A stretch of DNA of 64,000 bases. Origin: Marivita sp046592965. GTDB taxonomy: Bacteria > Pseudomonadota > Alphaproteobacteria > Rhodobacterales > Rhodobacteraceae. Shown piece by piece: positions 43,385-51,695 of this stretch. The DNA is taken from NCBI RefSeq assembly GCF_046592965.1, contig NZ_JBISBV010000001.1, positions 248,001 through 312,000 of the forward strand, read 5' to 3'. Both the position numbers and the translations under genes were made by a program. Position 1 is the stretch's first letter, and the number at the start of each line of letters is the position of its first letter. The notes under the pieces are model-generated. The model worked only from the letters and a program-made list of their open reading frames with translations, ran no database searches and was not told where the DNA came from.

Positions 43385-45979
43385 ATGAGAGCACGCGATG
43401 ACCTGCCTGCCCAGATAAAAGATGCCCTTCGCTGGCCGCTGGCGCTGACACGTCTCGGCATGGGCGCAGAGGCAATCGTGAGGTCATTCTGGCCGCTCTG
43501 GTCGCTTGTTTTTGCCGTGCTTGCGTTTCTGATGCTCGGTCTGCACGACATCCTTCGGCTTGAAGTGGTGTGGGCCATATTGGCCGCTTTCGCGTTTGGC
43601 CTGATCTGGTCACTGGTGTGGGGCATTCGTCGGTTCCATTGGCCGTCCAGGCCTGCCGCGCTTGCTCGGTTGGATGCGACCATGCCGGGCAATCCCATTC
43701 TCGCCACGATGGACAATCAAGCCATCGGCGCTGACGATGACGCATCGCTTGCCGTCTGGGCGGCGCATCAGGCGCGTATGCAAGCGCGCCTGAAAGACGC
43801 CAAAGCGGTAGAGCCGAACCTGCGCGTGTCGAAAGCCGATCCATATGCGCTGCGCTATGTTGCCACTTTGGCGCTGTTGGTGGCGTTGGTGTTTGGGTCA
43901 GTCATGCGCGTGCAATCGGTTTCGGCGATGGGACCAACCGTATCAGGGCTCGCCTCAGGCCCGACATGGGAAGGCTGGCTTGAACCGCCATCTTATACCG
44001 GATTGCCTTCGATCTATCTCAACGACATCACCGCCACACAGCTGGATGCGCCAGAGGGAAGCCGTGTCACCTTGCGGTTTTACGGTGAGGTCGGCGCGCT
44101 GGGCGTGCGCGAGACAGTTTCGAATACCCCTGCCTTGGCCGAACCCACTAATGCCGCAATGATGCAAACGTCTCAGGAGTTTTCCGTCGCACAGTCCGGC
44201 ACACTCGAAATCGAGGGCGCGGGCGGTCGGTCGTGGGATATCGCCGTTATCCCGGATCAGGCGCCCGAGGTGCTGCGAAGCGACGAGATCGAAGCCAGTT
44301 ACGAAGGCGAAGCACAAATCCCCTTCACCGCGCGTGACGATTACGGCGTGGTCGAGGGCAGCGCCCGGTTTCAACTGGCGCTCGACTCGGTTGACCGACG
44401 TTACGGTCTACGCATCGCGCCGGAAACCCGCGCGCCGATCAACGTGCCCTTGCCGATGCCCATCACCGGAGACAGAGCCGATTTCAGCGAAACGCTGATC
44501 GACAATTTCTCTGAACACCCTTGGGCCAATCTGCCCGTGACGTTGAACATGAGCGTGACCGACGATGCCGGGCAGACCGGCGATTTGGAGCCAGAGGTGA
44601 TCACCCTGCCCGGACGGCGGTTTTTCGATCCGATGGCCGCGGCGATCATTGAACAGCGCCGCGCCCTGTTGTGGAACCGCGACAATGCCACCGACATCTC
44701 GATGCTGCTGCGCGCCGTTTCATACAATCCCGATTCCGCTTTCCGCTCGGCCACCGATTACCTGCGCCTCCGCGCAATTCTGCGCCGCGTCGAGGCCCTG
44801 TCGCGTGTCGAAATGACCGATGATCAGCAGACCGAGATTGCCGAGGCAATGTGGGATTTGGCGCTGCGCCTTGAGGAGGGCGACCTGCAAGATGCGCTTG
44901 AGCGGCTCGAACGCGCCCAGGACCGGCTGGCAGAGGCGATGCGCAACGGCGCTTCGGACGAGGAAATCGCCGAGTTGATGCAGGAAATGCGCGACGCCAC
45001 CGACGATTATCTGCGCCAACTGTCCCGCCAGGCCCAGCAGGACAACCCCGATCAGCAAAGCGCGCAGAACGATCAGAACATGGTGGAGATGAACCAGAGC
45101 GATCTTCAGGCGATGATGGATCGCATTCAGGAACTGATGGAACAAGGCCGCATGGCCGAGGCGCAAGAGGCGCTCGAACAATTGCGTCAGATGATGGAAA
45201 ACATGCAGGTTACGCAAGGGCAGGGACAACAGGGTCAATCCCCCGGCGAACAGGCTATGGAAGGATTGGGCGAAACGCTGCGCGAACAGCAGGGGTTGTC
45301 GGATCAGGCGTTCCGCGATTTGCAGGAACAGTTCAACCCCGGTCAGGACGGTCAACAACAACCCGGACAACAGGGCCAACAGCCGGGTCAGCAAGGACAG
45401 GGCCAGCAGGGGCAGCCAGGCCAGCAGGGGCAGGGTCAACAGCCCGGACAAGGCGAACAAGGCCAGAACGGTGACGGGCAGAGCCTCGAAGAGAGCCTTG
45501 CCGACCGCCAGAATGCACTGCGACAGGAACTGAACCGCCAGTCACGATCCTTGCCGGGTGCGGGAACCGAAGCCGGCGATGCGGCCCGCGAAGCGCTGGA
45601 GCGTGCGGAAGGCGCTATGGAAGGCGCAGAACAGGCATTGCGCGAAAACGATCTGGCCGGGGCGATCGACAACCAGTCCGAAGCGATGGAAGCCCTGCGC
45701 GAAGGCATGCGCAACCTCGGCGATGCGATAGCGCAACAACAGCAGGGCCAGAGCCAGCAAGGAGTGGCAGAAGGAGCCGATCCGGGACGGCAGCGCGACC
45801 CGCTTGGCCGCAGCGTGGGCTCGGACGGCCAGATCGGATCCGATGAAAACCTGTTGCAAGGCGAAGATGTCTATCGGCGCGCGCGCGAACTGCTGGACGA
45901 AATCCGCCGCCGCTCCGGTGAAGGAGAACGCCCTGCCGAAGAACTCGAATATCTCGAACGGCTTCTCGACCGCTTTTGA
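43385..45979 (+). CDS. DUF4175/TIGR02302 membrane protein with Gln-Gly repeats
   Basis: 864 residues. Two or three membrane segments near the N-terminus (about 36-78 and 160-178) are followed by a large periplasmic-type region matching TIGR02302/DUF4175. The segment coded by about 45331-45490 is low-complexity Q, G and P (GQQ and PGQQ repeats), after a glutamine- and glutamate-rich coiled-coil-like helix (about 500-640). Its end returns to ordinary sequence. The function is unknown. It is 36 bp after lysA. The repeat region may vary in length between strains. Confidence 0.8.
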   Translation: MRARDDLPAQIKDALRWPLALTRLGMGAEAIVRSFWPLWSLVFAVLAFLMLGLHDILRLEVVWAILAAFAFGLIWSLVWGIRRFHWPSRPAALARLDATMPGNPILATMDNQAIGADDDASLAVWAAHQARMQARLKDAKAVEPNLRVSKADPYALRYVATLALLVALVFGSVMRVQSVSAMGPTVSGLASGPTWEGWLEPPSYTGLPSIYLNDITATQLDAPEGSRVTLRFYGEVGALGVRETVSNTPALAEPTNAAMMQTSQEFSVAQSGTLEIEGAGGRSWDIAVIPDQAPEVLRSDEIEASYEGEAQIPFTARDDYGVVEGSARFQLALDSVDRRYGLRIAPETRAPINVPLPMPITGDRADFSETLIDNFSEHPWANLPVTLNMSVTDDAGQTGDLEPEVITLPGRRFFDPMAAAIIEQRRALLWNRDNATDISMLLRAVSYNPDSAFRSATDYLRLRAILRRVEALSRVEMTDDQQTEIAEAMWDLALRLEEGDLQDALERLERAQDRLAEAMRNGASDEEIAELMQEMRDATDDYLRQLSRQAQQDNPDQQSAQNDQNMVEMNQSDLQAMMDRIQELMEQGRMAEAQEALEQLRQMMENMQVTQGQGQQGQSPGEQAMEGLGETLREQQGLSDQAFRDLQEQFNPGQDGQQQPGQQGQQPGQQGQGQQGQPGQQGQGQQPGQGEQGQNGDGQSLEESLADRQNALRQELNRQSRSLPGAGTEAGDAAREALERAEGAMEGAEQALRENDLAGAIDNQSEAMEALREGMRNLGDAIAQQQQGQSQQGVAEGADPGRQRDPLGRSVGSDGQIGSDENLLQGEDVYRRARELLDEIRRRSGEGERPAEELEYLERLLDRF

Positions 45980-46018
45980 TCCTTGTGTCTTCTTTGGGCT
46001 CAAAATACCTCGGGGAGC

Positions 46019-46038
46019 GCGAGGGGCTGGCCCCTCGC
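46019..46038. terminator. Hairpin between the DUF4175 gene and arfB
   Basis: GCGAGGGG (46019-46026) and CCCCTCGC (46031-46038) form a perfect 8-bp stem with a 4-nt loop. The convergent genes end on either side. There is no T-run, so it could serve both directions with Rho or act as an RNA 3' stabiliser. The stretch before it (45981-46014, TTTGGGCTCAAAATACCTC) looks like a motif I associate with roseobacter intergenic DNA; that is memory, not a search. Confidence 0.45.
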
Positions 46039-46077
46039 TTCTGTCTGATTGGCAATGCCAACCCGAAACCGGAGGCA

Positions 46078-46500
46078 TCATTCTTCTGGATCGACCTTGC
46101 CGCGCAGTGATTTCACCTCGCCGCGCACTTTCTTGGCCTTCAACCGCCGTTTCTTGGATCCGTAGGTCGGCTTTGTCGCCACCCGCCGCTTGGGCGGTTT
46201 CAACGCCGCGACGATCATCTCTTTCAGCCGGTCACGCGCGATATCCCGGTTGCGGGCTTGCGAGCGTGTCTCATCAACCTGCACGACAAGCGCGCCTTCT
46301 TTGGTCCATTTCCGACCGGCGATCCGGCGCAGCCGGTTTTTGACTGGGCCGGGCAGGTTGGGCGAGCGCTCCGCTTCGAAGCGCAATTCAACCGCAGTTG
46401 CCACCTTGTTGACGTTCTGCCCGCCGGGGCCGGACGCGCGGATGAACTGTTCCGTCAGTTCCCAGTCCTCAATGATGATGGCGTCGGTAATTTTCAGCAT
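46078..46500 (-). CDS. arfB: Alternative ribosome-rescue factor B / peptidyl-tRNA hydrolase
   Basis: 140 residues. ArfB enters stalled ribosomes lacking a codon and releases the peptide. The catalytic GGQ is at 26-28 in SGPGGQNVNK, and the basic C-terminal tail (about 108-140, KKRRLKAKKVRGEVK) fits insertion into the mRNA channel. The ATG at 46500 starts the family protein; a TTG 21 nt upstream is possible. The 5' side carries a strong hairpin with a T-run 33-60 nt before the start. Confidence 0.93.
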   Translation of the reverse strand: MLKITDAIIIEDWELTEQFIRASGPGGQNVNKVATAVELRFEAERSPNLPGPVKNRLRRIAGRKWTKEGALVVQVDETRSQARNRDIARDRLKEMIVAALKPPKRRVATKPTYGSKKRRLKAKKVRGEVKSLRGKVDPEE

Positions 46501-46532
46501 ATGGTCAACACCTATCGCCAATCGCGGGACGC

Positions 46533-46560
46533 AAAAAGGGCCACCGAAAAGGTGGCCCTT
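46533..46560 (-). terminator. Terminator or attenuator 33 nt upstream of arfB
   Basis: On the minus strand AAGGGCCACC (46560-46551) and GGTGGCCCTT (46545-46536) form a 10-bp stem with a 5-nt loop, followed by a T-run (46537-46533). The strand and position, between the small ORF at 46628-46684 and arfB, fit either the end of an upstream transcript or an attenuator for arfB. Confidence 0.7.
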
Positions 46561-46627
46561 CGAGACTTACGGAGGCGGGGCCGGTTAGGTCCTCACCAAT
46601 TCGTTCGGGTCGTCATCAGGGGCTGCC

Positions 46628-46684
46628 CTAGATGCGCACCTCGCGAACTGTTCCGACACCTCTCTCCAATACCTCTCTCGACAC
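46628..46684 (-). CDS. Possible 18-residue leader peptide upstream of arfB
   Basis: GTG-start ORF of 18 codons (MSREVLERGVGTVREVRI) preceded by AAAGGAGG at a 6-nt spacing, the best-looking ribosome binding site in this gap. It contains two copies of a GAGAGAGGT-type sequence. It sits in the 371 bp between the queT gene and the arfB start, and upstream of the 46533-46560 hairpin. It could be a leader peptide or just a gene remnant. Base composition gives no help at this length. Confidence 0.3.
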   Translation of the reverse strand: MSREVLERGVGTVREVRI

Positions 46685-46758
46685 TGGACACCTCCTTTCA
46701 GCTGTTAAAATAAAGCATCTTCAAGGTGGCATGCTTTGGATTTATTGCAAATGTTTTC

Positions 46759-47388
46759 TTAACCCGACGGCGCGTTCTTGCGAAAACGCAACACCATGAG
46801 CCGAAAAGGGATTAATGCAATCAGCGCGAGCGAGAGCTTTACCAGCCAGTCGGCGACCGCCAGAGATACCCATAGGGGCATGAGCGGCCCCGCTCCCAGA
46901 ACCGGTGTCAGTTCGCCGGCCCAGGACACGTCATTGGCCGGATCAAGAAAGACCAGCGTGCCGGAAAACGCGATGGAAAAGAACAGCGCAGTATCAAGCG
47001 ATGCACCGACCAGTGTCGATGCCAGTGGCGCGCGCCACCATGCGCCCCGTCTAAGCCGGTCAAAGATCGCGACGTCAAGAAGCTGAGCGCTCAGAAAGGC
47101 GACGCCGGATGCCAGAGCGATGCGGATCGTCACCAACGGTCCGAATTCGCCTTGGACTTGCGTGCCAGCCAGGGAGCAGAAAACACCGACCACAAAGCCG
47201 GTGAAAACCACCTGCCGCGCGGCACTGGGGCCGTAGAGGCGGTTCATCAGATCTGTGACAAGGAACGCGAACGGATAGGTAAACGCCCCCCATGTCAGCC
47301 AGTTTCCGAACAGGAACTGCACCAGAATGTTGGAGGCCAACACGATAACGGCCATCGCGAGGATGCCGGGAATATGTGCGCGGGTCAT
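46759..47388 (-). CDS. Queuosine-precursor transporter family (QueT/YhhQ type)
   Basis: 209 residues. YhhQ-like proteins import preQ0 or preQ1 for queuosine tRNA modification. Family features: a FLVTDLMNRLYG segment, TM helices at about 10-32, 43-65, 73-92, 97-115 and 140-160, and VTIRIALASGVAFLSAQLLDVAIFD. The ATG at 47388 has GGGAG upstream. Its 5' gap has a 6-bp hairpin and a weak promoter-like pair. A preQ1 riboswitch is a reasonable idea but I cannot recognise a known fold. Confidence 0.85.
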   Translation of the reverse strand: MTRAHIPGILAMAVIVLASNILVQFLFGNWLTWGAFTYPFAFLVTDLMNRLYGPSAARQVVFTGFVVGVFCSLAGTQVQGEFGPLVTIRIALASGVAFLSAQLLDVAIFDRLRRGAWWRAPLASTLVGASLDTALFFSIAFSGTLVFLDPANDVSWAGELTPVLGAGPLMPLWVSLAVADWLVKLSLALIALIPFRLMVLRFRKNAPSG

Positions 47389-47424
47389 GTGTGACTCCCG
47401 TTTTGCCAAGGTAGCGGGGACTTG

Positions 47425-47443
47425 ATTCCCAACCGGCGGGAAT
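47425..47443 (-). other. Hairpin in the queuosine-transporter leader
   Basis: ATTCCC (47425-47430) and GGGAAT (47438-47443) form a 6-bp stem around a 7-nt loop, 37 nt before the transporter ATG at 47388. It could be a piece of a preQ1-type riboswitch or simply chance. Confidence 0.35.
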
Positions 47444-47480
47444 GGCGCGGTGAGTATAGCGGCTCGAGCAGAGGTTCAAG

Positions 47481-48305
47481 CTATTTGCTCAAAGCGTATT
47501 CGACGATCTCGGTCTTTTGGAAAAACTGGAAATTGTCATCCGACACCATTGTCAGACGCAGATCGCCCGTGTCCGTTTGCCAAACCGCAAGCCCTTCCAG
47601 ATTGTCGTGCTGGCGGATTTTTGTCGTTAAAACGATCTCGCCCGTCTGCAACGACGCCCCATCCGCATCGATCCGGCGCACACGACTGGAAAAGCCGAAC
47701 CCTCCGAAATGACGCTCCAGAACGTACAGCAAGCCGTCCGGGCCAAAATCGGCCCCCACCGGCAAGAACCCGTCGCTTCGTGTCAGGCGAACCGGAATGT
47801 CCCATGCGCCGCTGTCGCGGTAGCGGTAGACCGGGAACGGCGTGTGCAAGTTGCCCGAGGATTCAGGGATCGCGAAGACGGCTCCGTTTCCTGATACGGC
47901 CAGCGCTTCCAATCCCTTGTTGCGCGGCAGCGACACGATCTCGGGGAAGGGCGGCAATTTCGACCATGTCCCGTCCAGATCGCGCCGCAGAATGATATTG
48001 TCGGTTTCGAGCGAAATATACAGCTGCCCAAGAGCATCATGCGCCATTCCTTCCGTGTCCCACACGTCGACGCCATCGACTGCGAAATCAGTATTGAGCG
48101 GTATGGGCGCAGAGCTGCGAATGCCGATGATGCGGTCTTGGTGCCGGGTAATTGTCCCTTCGAGAAGATGCGCGCGGTCGCTCAGCAACTTGAAACGTGT
48201 GCCATCCGGAGACAGTGTGATCCCCGAATAGCCGCCGAAGCTCCTGTCGTTTTCCGTCCAGTCGTATGACGACAGAAACTGCGCCTGCGTGCGATTTTCA
48301 GTCAA
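47481..48305 (-). CDS. Esterase-like/phytase-family protein, signal peptide missing
   Basis: 274 residues from the TTG at 48305. The sequence SFGGYSGITLSPDGTRFKLLSDRA and the later SLETDN, GLEALAVSGNG, and LPVGADFGPDGLLYVLER motifs match the 'esterase-like activity of phytase' beta-propeller-type family (PF13449). Relatives normally have a signal peptide; here the first residues TENRTQAQFLSSYDW lead straight into the domain. The frame opens only 8 codons upstream, beyond the mepA stop, so there is no room for a signal. The start is therefore uncertain and the gene may be truncated or its product cytosolic. Confidence 0.65.
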   Translation of the reverse strand: MTENRTQAQFLSSYDWTENDRSFGGYSGITLSPDGTRFKLLSDRAHLLEGTITRHQDRIIGIRSSAPIPLNTDFAVDGVDVWDTEGMAHDALGQLYISLETDNIILRRDLDGTWSKLPPFPEIVSLPRNKGLEALAVSGNGAVFAIPESSGNLHTPFPVYRYRDSGAWDIPVRLTRSDGFLPVGADFGPDGLLYVLERHFGGFGFSSRVRRIDADGASLQTGEIVLTTKIRQHDNLEGLAVWQTDTGDLRLTMVSDDNFQFFQKTEIVEYALSK

Positions 48306-48329
48306 AGCGGAGCGTGCTTCATCGTCAAC

Positions 48330-49250
48330 TCAGTTCGACGTCAGGACAGTGGCGCATTGCGCCGGCAGATCCGCAACCGTGAGTTCCCGGCGCTTGCGCG
48401 GCGGCGGCGCGTTGGGGTCGGGCGGTGGCGGGTTGAGAATGTTGTTCACCCATTGCTGGGCGTCCGCACAGCCATCCCCGGCGGGCGGAGCTGCCTGATC
48501 CTCGCACCCGCGCATACCCTTCGGGCAGTTCAGGCGCACATGGAAATGATAATGATGCCCATACCAAGGCCGGATCTTGCGCAGGTACGTGCGATCGCCC
48601 TTTTCGGCATTGCACATGGCGACCTTGGCGCCGGGAAAGACAAAGATGCGTGCAACACGCGGATCGCTGGCCGCTGCCTTGAGGATACTGTGGTGAGATC
48701 TCGTCCACTTATCGTTGGTAAAAGCCCCGTTGGAACGGCGCATCGAGATTGACGAGATGTTTTCGCGCTCGGTCCGCGACAGGTTCAAGCGATCCGGCGG
48801 GCGCATCCAGATGTCTGCATCAAGACCGATCTGGTGGCTCGCATGTCCGGTCAGCATCGGCCCGCCGCGCGGCTGGCTCATGTCGCCGACATAAAGCCCG
48901 CCCCAACCCGGCTCGCGCGCCGCGACGCGCGACAGATCCTGTACGAAATCCACCGTTATCGGCAATGCCCAATTGCGGTTGCGCGACAGGCGCATGGCCT
49001 GCCAGGTCGGCCCGGTTTCCGGCAATTGCACGGCACCGGCGGCACAGCCCTTGGAATACCCACCGAACGCCGCAGACGATTGCTGCGATCCGGTGCTCAT
49101 CTTGCCGAACAGCTGCTTGGCCTCGCGTGTGCTCAATACGCCGCTGACGCGGGCGGGGGATGCCGCCGCTTCGGTCTTGCGCGGCGGGCTATCACTACCA
49201 CACGCCGTCAGAAATAATGCCAGTCCTAAAAGAAGCGTAAACCGTTTCAT
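48330..49250 (-). CDS. mepA: Penicillin-insensitive murein endopeptidase (MepA)
   Basis: 306 residues. MepA is a LAS-type zinc endopeptidase that cleaves D-Ala-mDAP crosslinks. It has a lipoprotein signal (LLLGLALFLTACGSD, lipobox LTAC), GHASHQIGLDADIWM and HYHFHVRLNC with the zinc His/Asp residues. The C-terminal tail is proline-rich and variable. The ATG at 49250 overlaps the transporter stop (ATGA). The next gene reads in the same frame just after the mepA TGA. Confidence 0.93.
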   Translation of the reverse strand: MKRFTLLLGLALFLTACGSDSPPRKTEAAASPARVSGVLSTREAKQLFGKMSTGSQQSSAAFGGYSKGCAAGAVQLPETGPTWQAMRLSRNRNWALPITVDFVQDLSRVAAREPGWGGLYVGDMSQPRGGPMLTGHASHQIGLDADIWMRPPDRLNLSRTERENISSISMRRSNGAFTNDKWTRSHHSILKAAASDPRVARIFVFPGAKVAMCNAEKGDRTYLRKIRPWYGHHYHFHVRLNCPKGMRGCEDQAAPPAGDGCADAQQWVNNILNPPPPDPNAPPPRKRRELTVADLPAQCATVLTSN

Positions 49251-50587
49251 GTCACTGCCCGATGCCCGTTTGGTTTTACCCAGACTAACAACACAAGCCC
49301 GATCAGGAAAAGCCCTATCACCGGACTGACCCCCAATTGCTGTGATCCGCTCATGTACGTGACGATACCGATCAGCAACGGCGCGAGGAAACTGGTCGCT
49401 TTGCCAGCCAGCGCGTACAGGCCGAAGGCCTCGGTCATGCGGTCCGGGTTGGCTTGCCGCACCATCATCGTGCGGCTGGCCGCTTGCAGCACGCCCCCTG
49501 CCGCGCCGATCAGTGCGCCGTTGATGTAAAACGCGATGTCGGGCAGGGCGGAGTCCTGCTCCAACGGAACTCCGAACATCGCATCGCGCGAAATCAGCAC
49601 GATGGAAATCGCGACGGCGGTCAGCACCAGAATGGCCGTCACGATGACCCGCTTTGGCCCAAAGCGCGCATCTGCCTTGCCACCCATCCATGCGGCAAAC
49701 GCGCCCGCGATGATCGCGACGATGCCGAAAATGCCGACATTCTGAACGCTCCAGTCCAGAACACCTGCTGCATAGATTCCGCCGAATGCATACATTCCGT
49801 TCAAAGCGTCGCGGTAGAACATTGCAGACGCAAGATAGGCAAACAACGATCGCTCCTGCGGCAGCCGAATGATCGTTGCGCGCAATTCTCGTAACGCGCG
49901 CTTTACAGCGCCTTTGGGTGCTTTATGCGACTTGGGATCGCGCACCCAGGCAAAGAACGGCACCATGAACACCACGAACCAGATCGCCGTCAGAGGCCCG
50001 ACAAACCGCGTGCCTTCTCGCATCGCCGGGTCGAGCCCAAAGGCGGGCTCAAGCCCGATCAAGGTAAGCCCGGTGTCGGCATTGTCGGCAAAGAAGGCCA
50101 GCATGATGACCAGCGCGACAAGCCCGCCCAGATAGCCGAACGCCCAGCCATTGCCGGAAATGCGCCCGATCTCTTCGGGTGGGCCAAGGTCGGGTAGCAT
50201 GGAGTTGGTGAACGTTGTCGCAAACTCCATTCCGATCATGCCGATGGCAAAGAACGTCAGGATCGCAATCAGGCTGAAATCGCCGGGCACCGCAAACCAA
50301 AGGCCTGCCGCACCGACAACATACATTCCCGAAAACAGCCAGATCCAGCGCATCCGGTTGCCGCCAGTATCGGCCAATGCGCCCAAAACGGGTGCAAGCA
50401 GCGCAATCACTAACCCCGCCGCGCCAATGCCGAAGCCCCAGGCCGATTGCGCCGCGCTGCCGTCGCCCATCAGTTCCTTGACGTAAGGTGCGAAGATGAA
50501 GGTGATCAGCAGAGTGTTATAGGGTTGGCTGGCCCAGTCGAAAAAGAACCATCCCCAGATGCGCTTGCGCAATGTGCCGTCTGCCAT
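49247..50587 (-). CDS. MFS transporter of the UMF1 family
   Basis: 446 residues. Multi-spanning major-facilitator protein with the UMF1/Atg22-like N-terminus IWGWFFFDWASQPYNTLLITF. Later TM helices and the GGVLQAASRTMMVRQANPDRMTEAFGLYALAGKATSFLAPLL segment match that family. The substrate is unknown. The ATG at 50587 has AGAGGAT upstream; a longer frame to 50686 was dropped. It lies 52 nt after the thioesterase gene and overlaps mepA. Confidence 0.85.
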   Translation of the reverse strand: MADGTLRKRIWGWFFFDWASQPYNTLLITFIFAPYVKELMGDGSAAQSAWGFGIGAAGLVIALLAPVLGALADTGGNRMRWIWLFSGMYVVGAAGLWFAVPGDFSLIAILTFFAIGMIGMEFATTFTNSMLPDLGPPEEIGRISGNGWAFGYLGGLVALVIMLAFFADNADTGLTLIGLEPAFGLDPAMREGTRFVGPLTAIWFVVFMVPFFAWVRDPKSHKAPKGAVKRALRELRATIIRLPQERSLFAYLASAMFYRDALNGMYAFGGIYAAGVLDWSVQNVGIFGIVAIIAGAFAAWMGGKADARFGPKRVIVTAILVLTAVAISIVLISRDAMFGVPLEQDSALPDIAFYINGALIGAAGGVLQAASRTMMVRQANPDRMTEAFGLYALAGKATSFLAPLLIGIVTYMSGSQQLGVSPVIGLFLIGLVLLVWVKPNGHRAVT

Positions 50588-50639
50588 GCCCGATCCTCTT
50601 TTCGCCTTATGAGCGGGAAAGCGCGGCGCTGGCAACCTG

Positions 50640-51182
50640 TCAGGTGTCCTGCATCGGCGGCCAGGGGCGTTTGTCTTCCGCCTCAAGCCAATGCGCGACC
50701 CAATCGGGCATCGTGGGCGAAGGGGTTTCCGCCAGCCCCAACGCGTCGATCACACGGTCGGTCGCGACAATGCCGTTCTTGTCAGTCACGGCAGACCGAT
50801 ACACGGCATGGTTGGCGCATTCACCGTTCATCTTCCACATGGATTGCTCGATATACATGAACCGCGCGTCCCAGCACAAAAGACGGCTGCGCATCTCGAA
50901 CCTCTCGAACGCGCGCACGCGGCGGCGGTAGCGGACGACGACACCGGCCATCGTCAGCCCCCATCCCTCGCGCCGTCCGGCGGCCAGCAGCCCCGTCGCC
51001 TTGGCCAGCGGAATCCGCCCCAGATCATAGAGCGTCAGGGTGCGCCCGTTGTTCAATTCCATCCACATGTCGATATCCCACGGCCAGCAGCGATGCTGCG
51101 AAACGTAGGTTTCAGTCGCGCCCAGTTTCGGGGTCTTGCGGGCACGCCATAGGCCGTGCGCCATGCGGATAAAAGGATACAT
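50640..51182 (-). CDS. 4HBT-type acyl-CoA thioesterase family protein
   Basis: 180 residues. Hot-dog-fold thioesterase of the 4HBT_2 type: WPWDIDMWMELNNGRTLTLYDLGRI contains the usual Asp-X-X-X-X-Glu-Leu-Asn-Asn active-site helix start, and RVRAFERFEMRSRLL and FMYIEQSMWKMNGECANH follow. The substrate acyl group is unknown. The ATG at 51182 follows AGGAGA. First gene of the thioesterase-UMF1-mepA-phytase-like run, all on the minus strand. Confidence 0.82.
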   Translation of the reverse strand: MYPFIRMAHGLWRARKTPKLGATETYVSQHRCWPWDIDMWMELNNGRTLTLYDLGRIPLAKATGLLAAGRREGWGLTMAGVVVRYRRRVRAFERFEMRSRLLCWDARFMYIEQSMWKMNGECANHAVYRSAVTDKNGIVATDRVIDALGLAETPSPTMPDWVAHWLEAEDKRPWPPMQDT

Positions 51183-51318
51183 CGGCACTCTCCTGTCGCG
51201 CGCTAGGGTGACCTTGTCACAGGTCGCGTCAACCGCGACGCTGCGGCAACCGGCTCTTGTCCTTCGCGCCGCTTGCCCCTACCTGTTGGCCAGCCAAAAC
51301 CCAAGGAAAGATCACCCG

Positions 51319-51612
51319 ATGCAATCGTTGTTTCAAATCCTCATGCTGCTTTTGGACATCGTGTGGTTCTTCATCATCGCGCATGTCATCATGAGCTGGC
51401 TGATCAACTTTCAGGTGCTCAACCTGCGCCAGCCGCTGGTGGCGCAGATTTGGGACGCGCTGAACCGTATCCTTGAGCCGATGTACTCCCGCTTGCGCCG
51501 CATCATTCCGCCGATGTCGGGTGTCGATCTGGCCCCGCTGGTGGCCCTGATCGCGATCTACATCTTGCGCATCGTGCTGCAAAACAACGCCGGGTTCTTC
51601 TATAGTTTCTGA
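51319..51612 (+). CDS. YggT-family membrane protein
   Basis: 97 residues. Small inner-membrane protein with two hydrophobic regions (about 5-30 and 70-90) and the YggT motif ILEPMYSRLRRIIPPMSGVDLAPLV. Homologues are implicated in osmotic or potassium homeostasis and near division genes; its role here is unknown. The ATG at 51319 has AAGGAAAG upstream. Divergent from the thioesterase gene; recQ follows 83 bp later. Confidence 0.88.
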   Translation: MQSLFQILMLLLDIVWFFIIAHVIMSWLINFQVLNLRQPLVAQIWDALNRILEPMYSRLRRIIPPMSGVDLAPLVALIAIYILRIVLQNNAGFFYSF

Positions 51613-51695
51613 GCGAACCAAGGCTTGTTCACACATCCTTAGTATGAGACTGTCAGAAACAGAGCAGATATAGTAAAAAACCTGACAGGTCTCCC

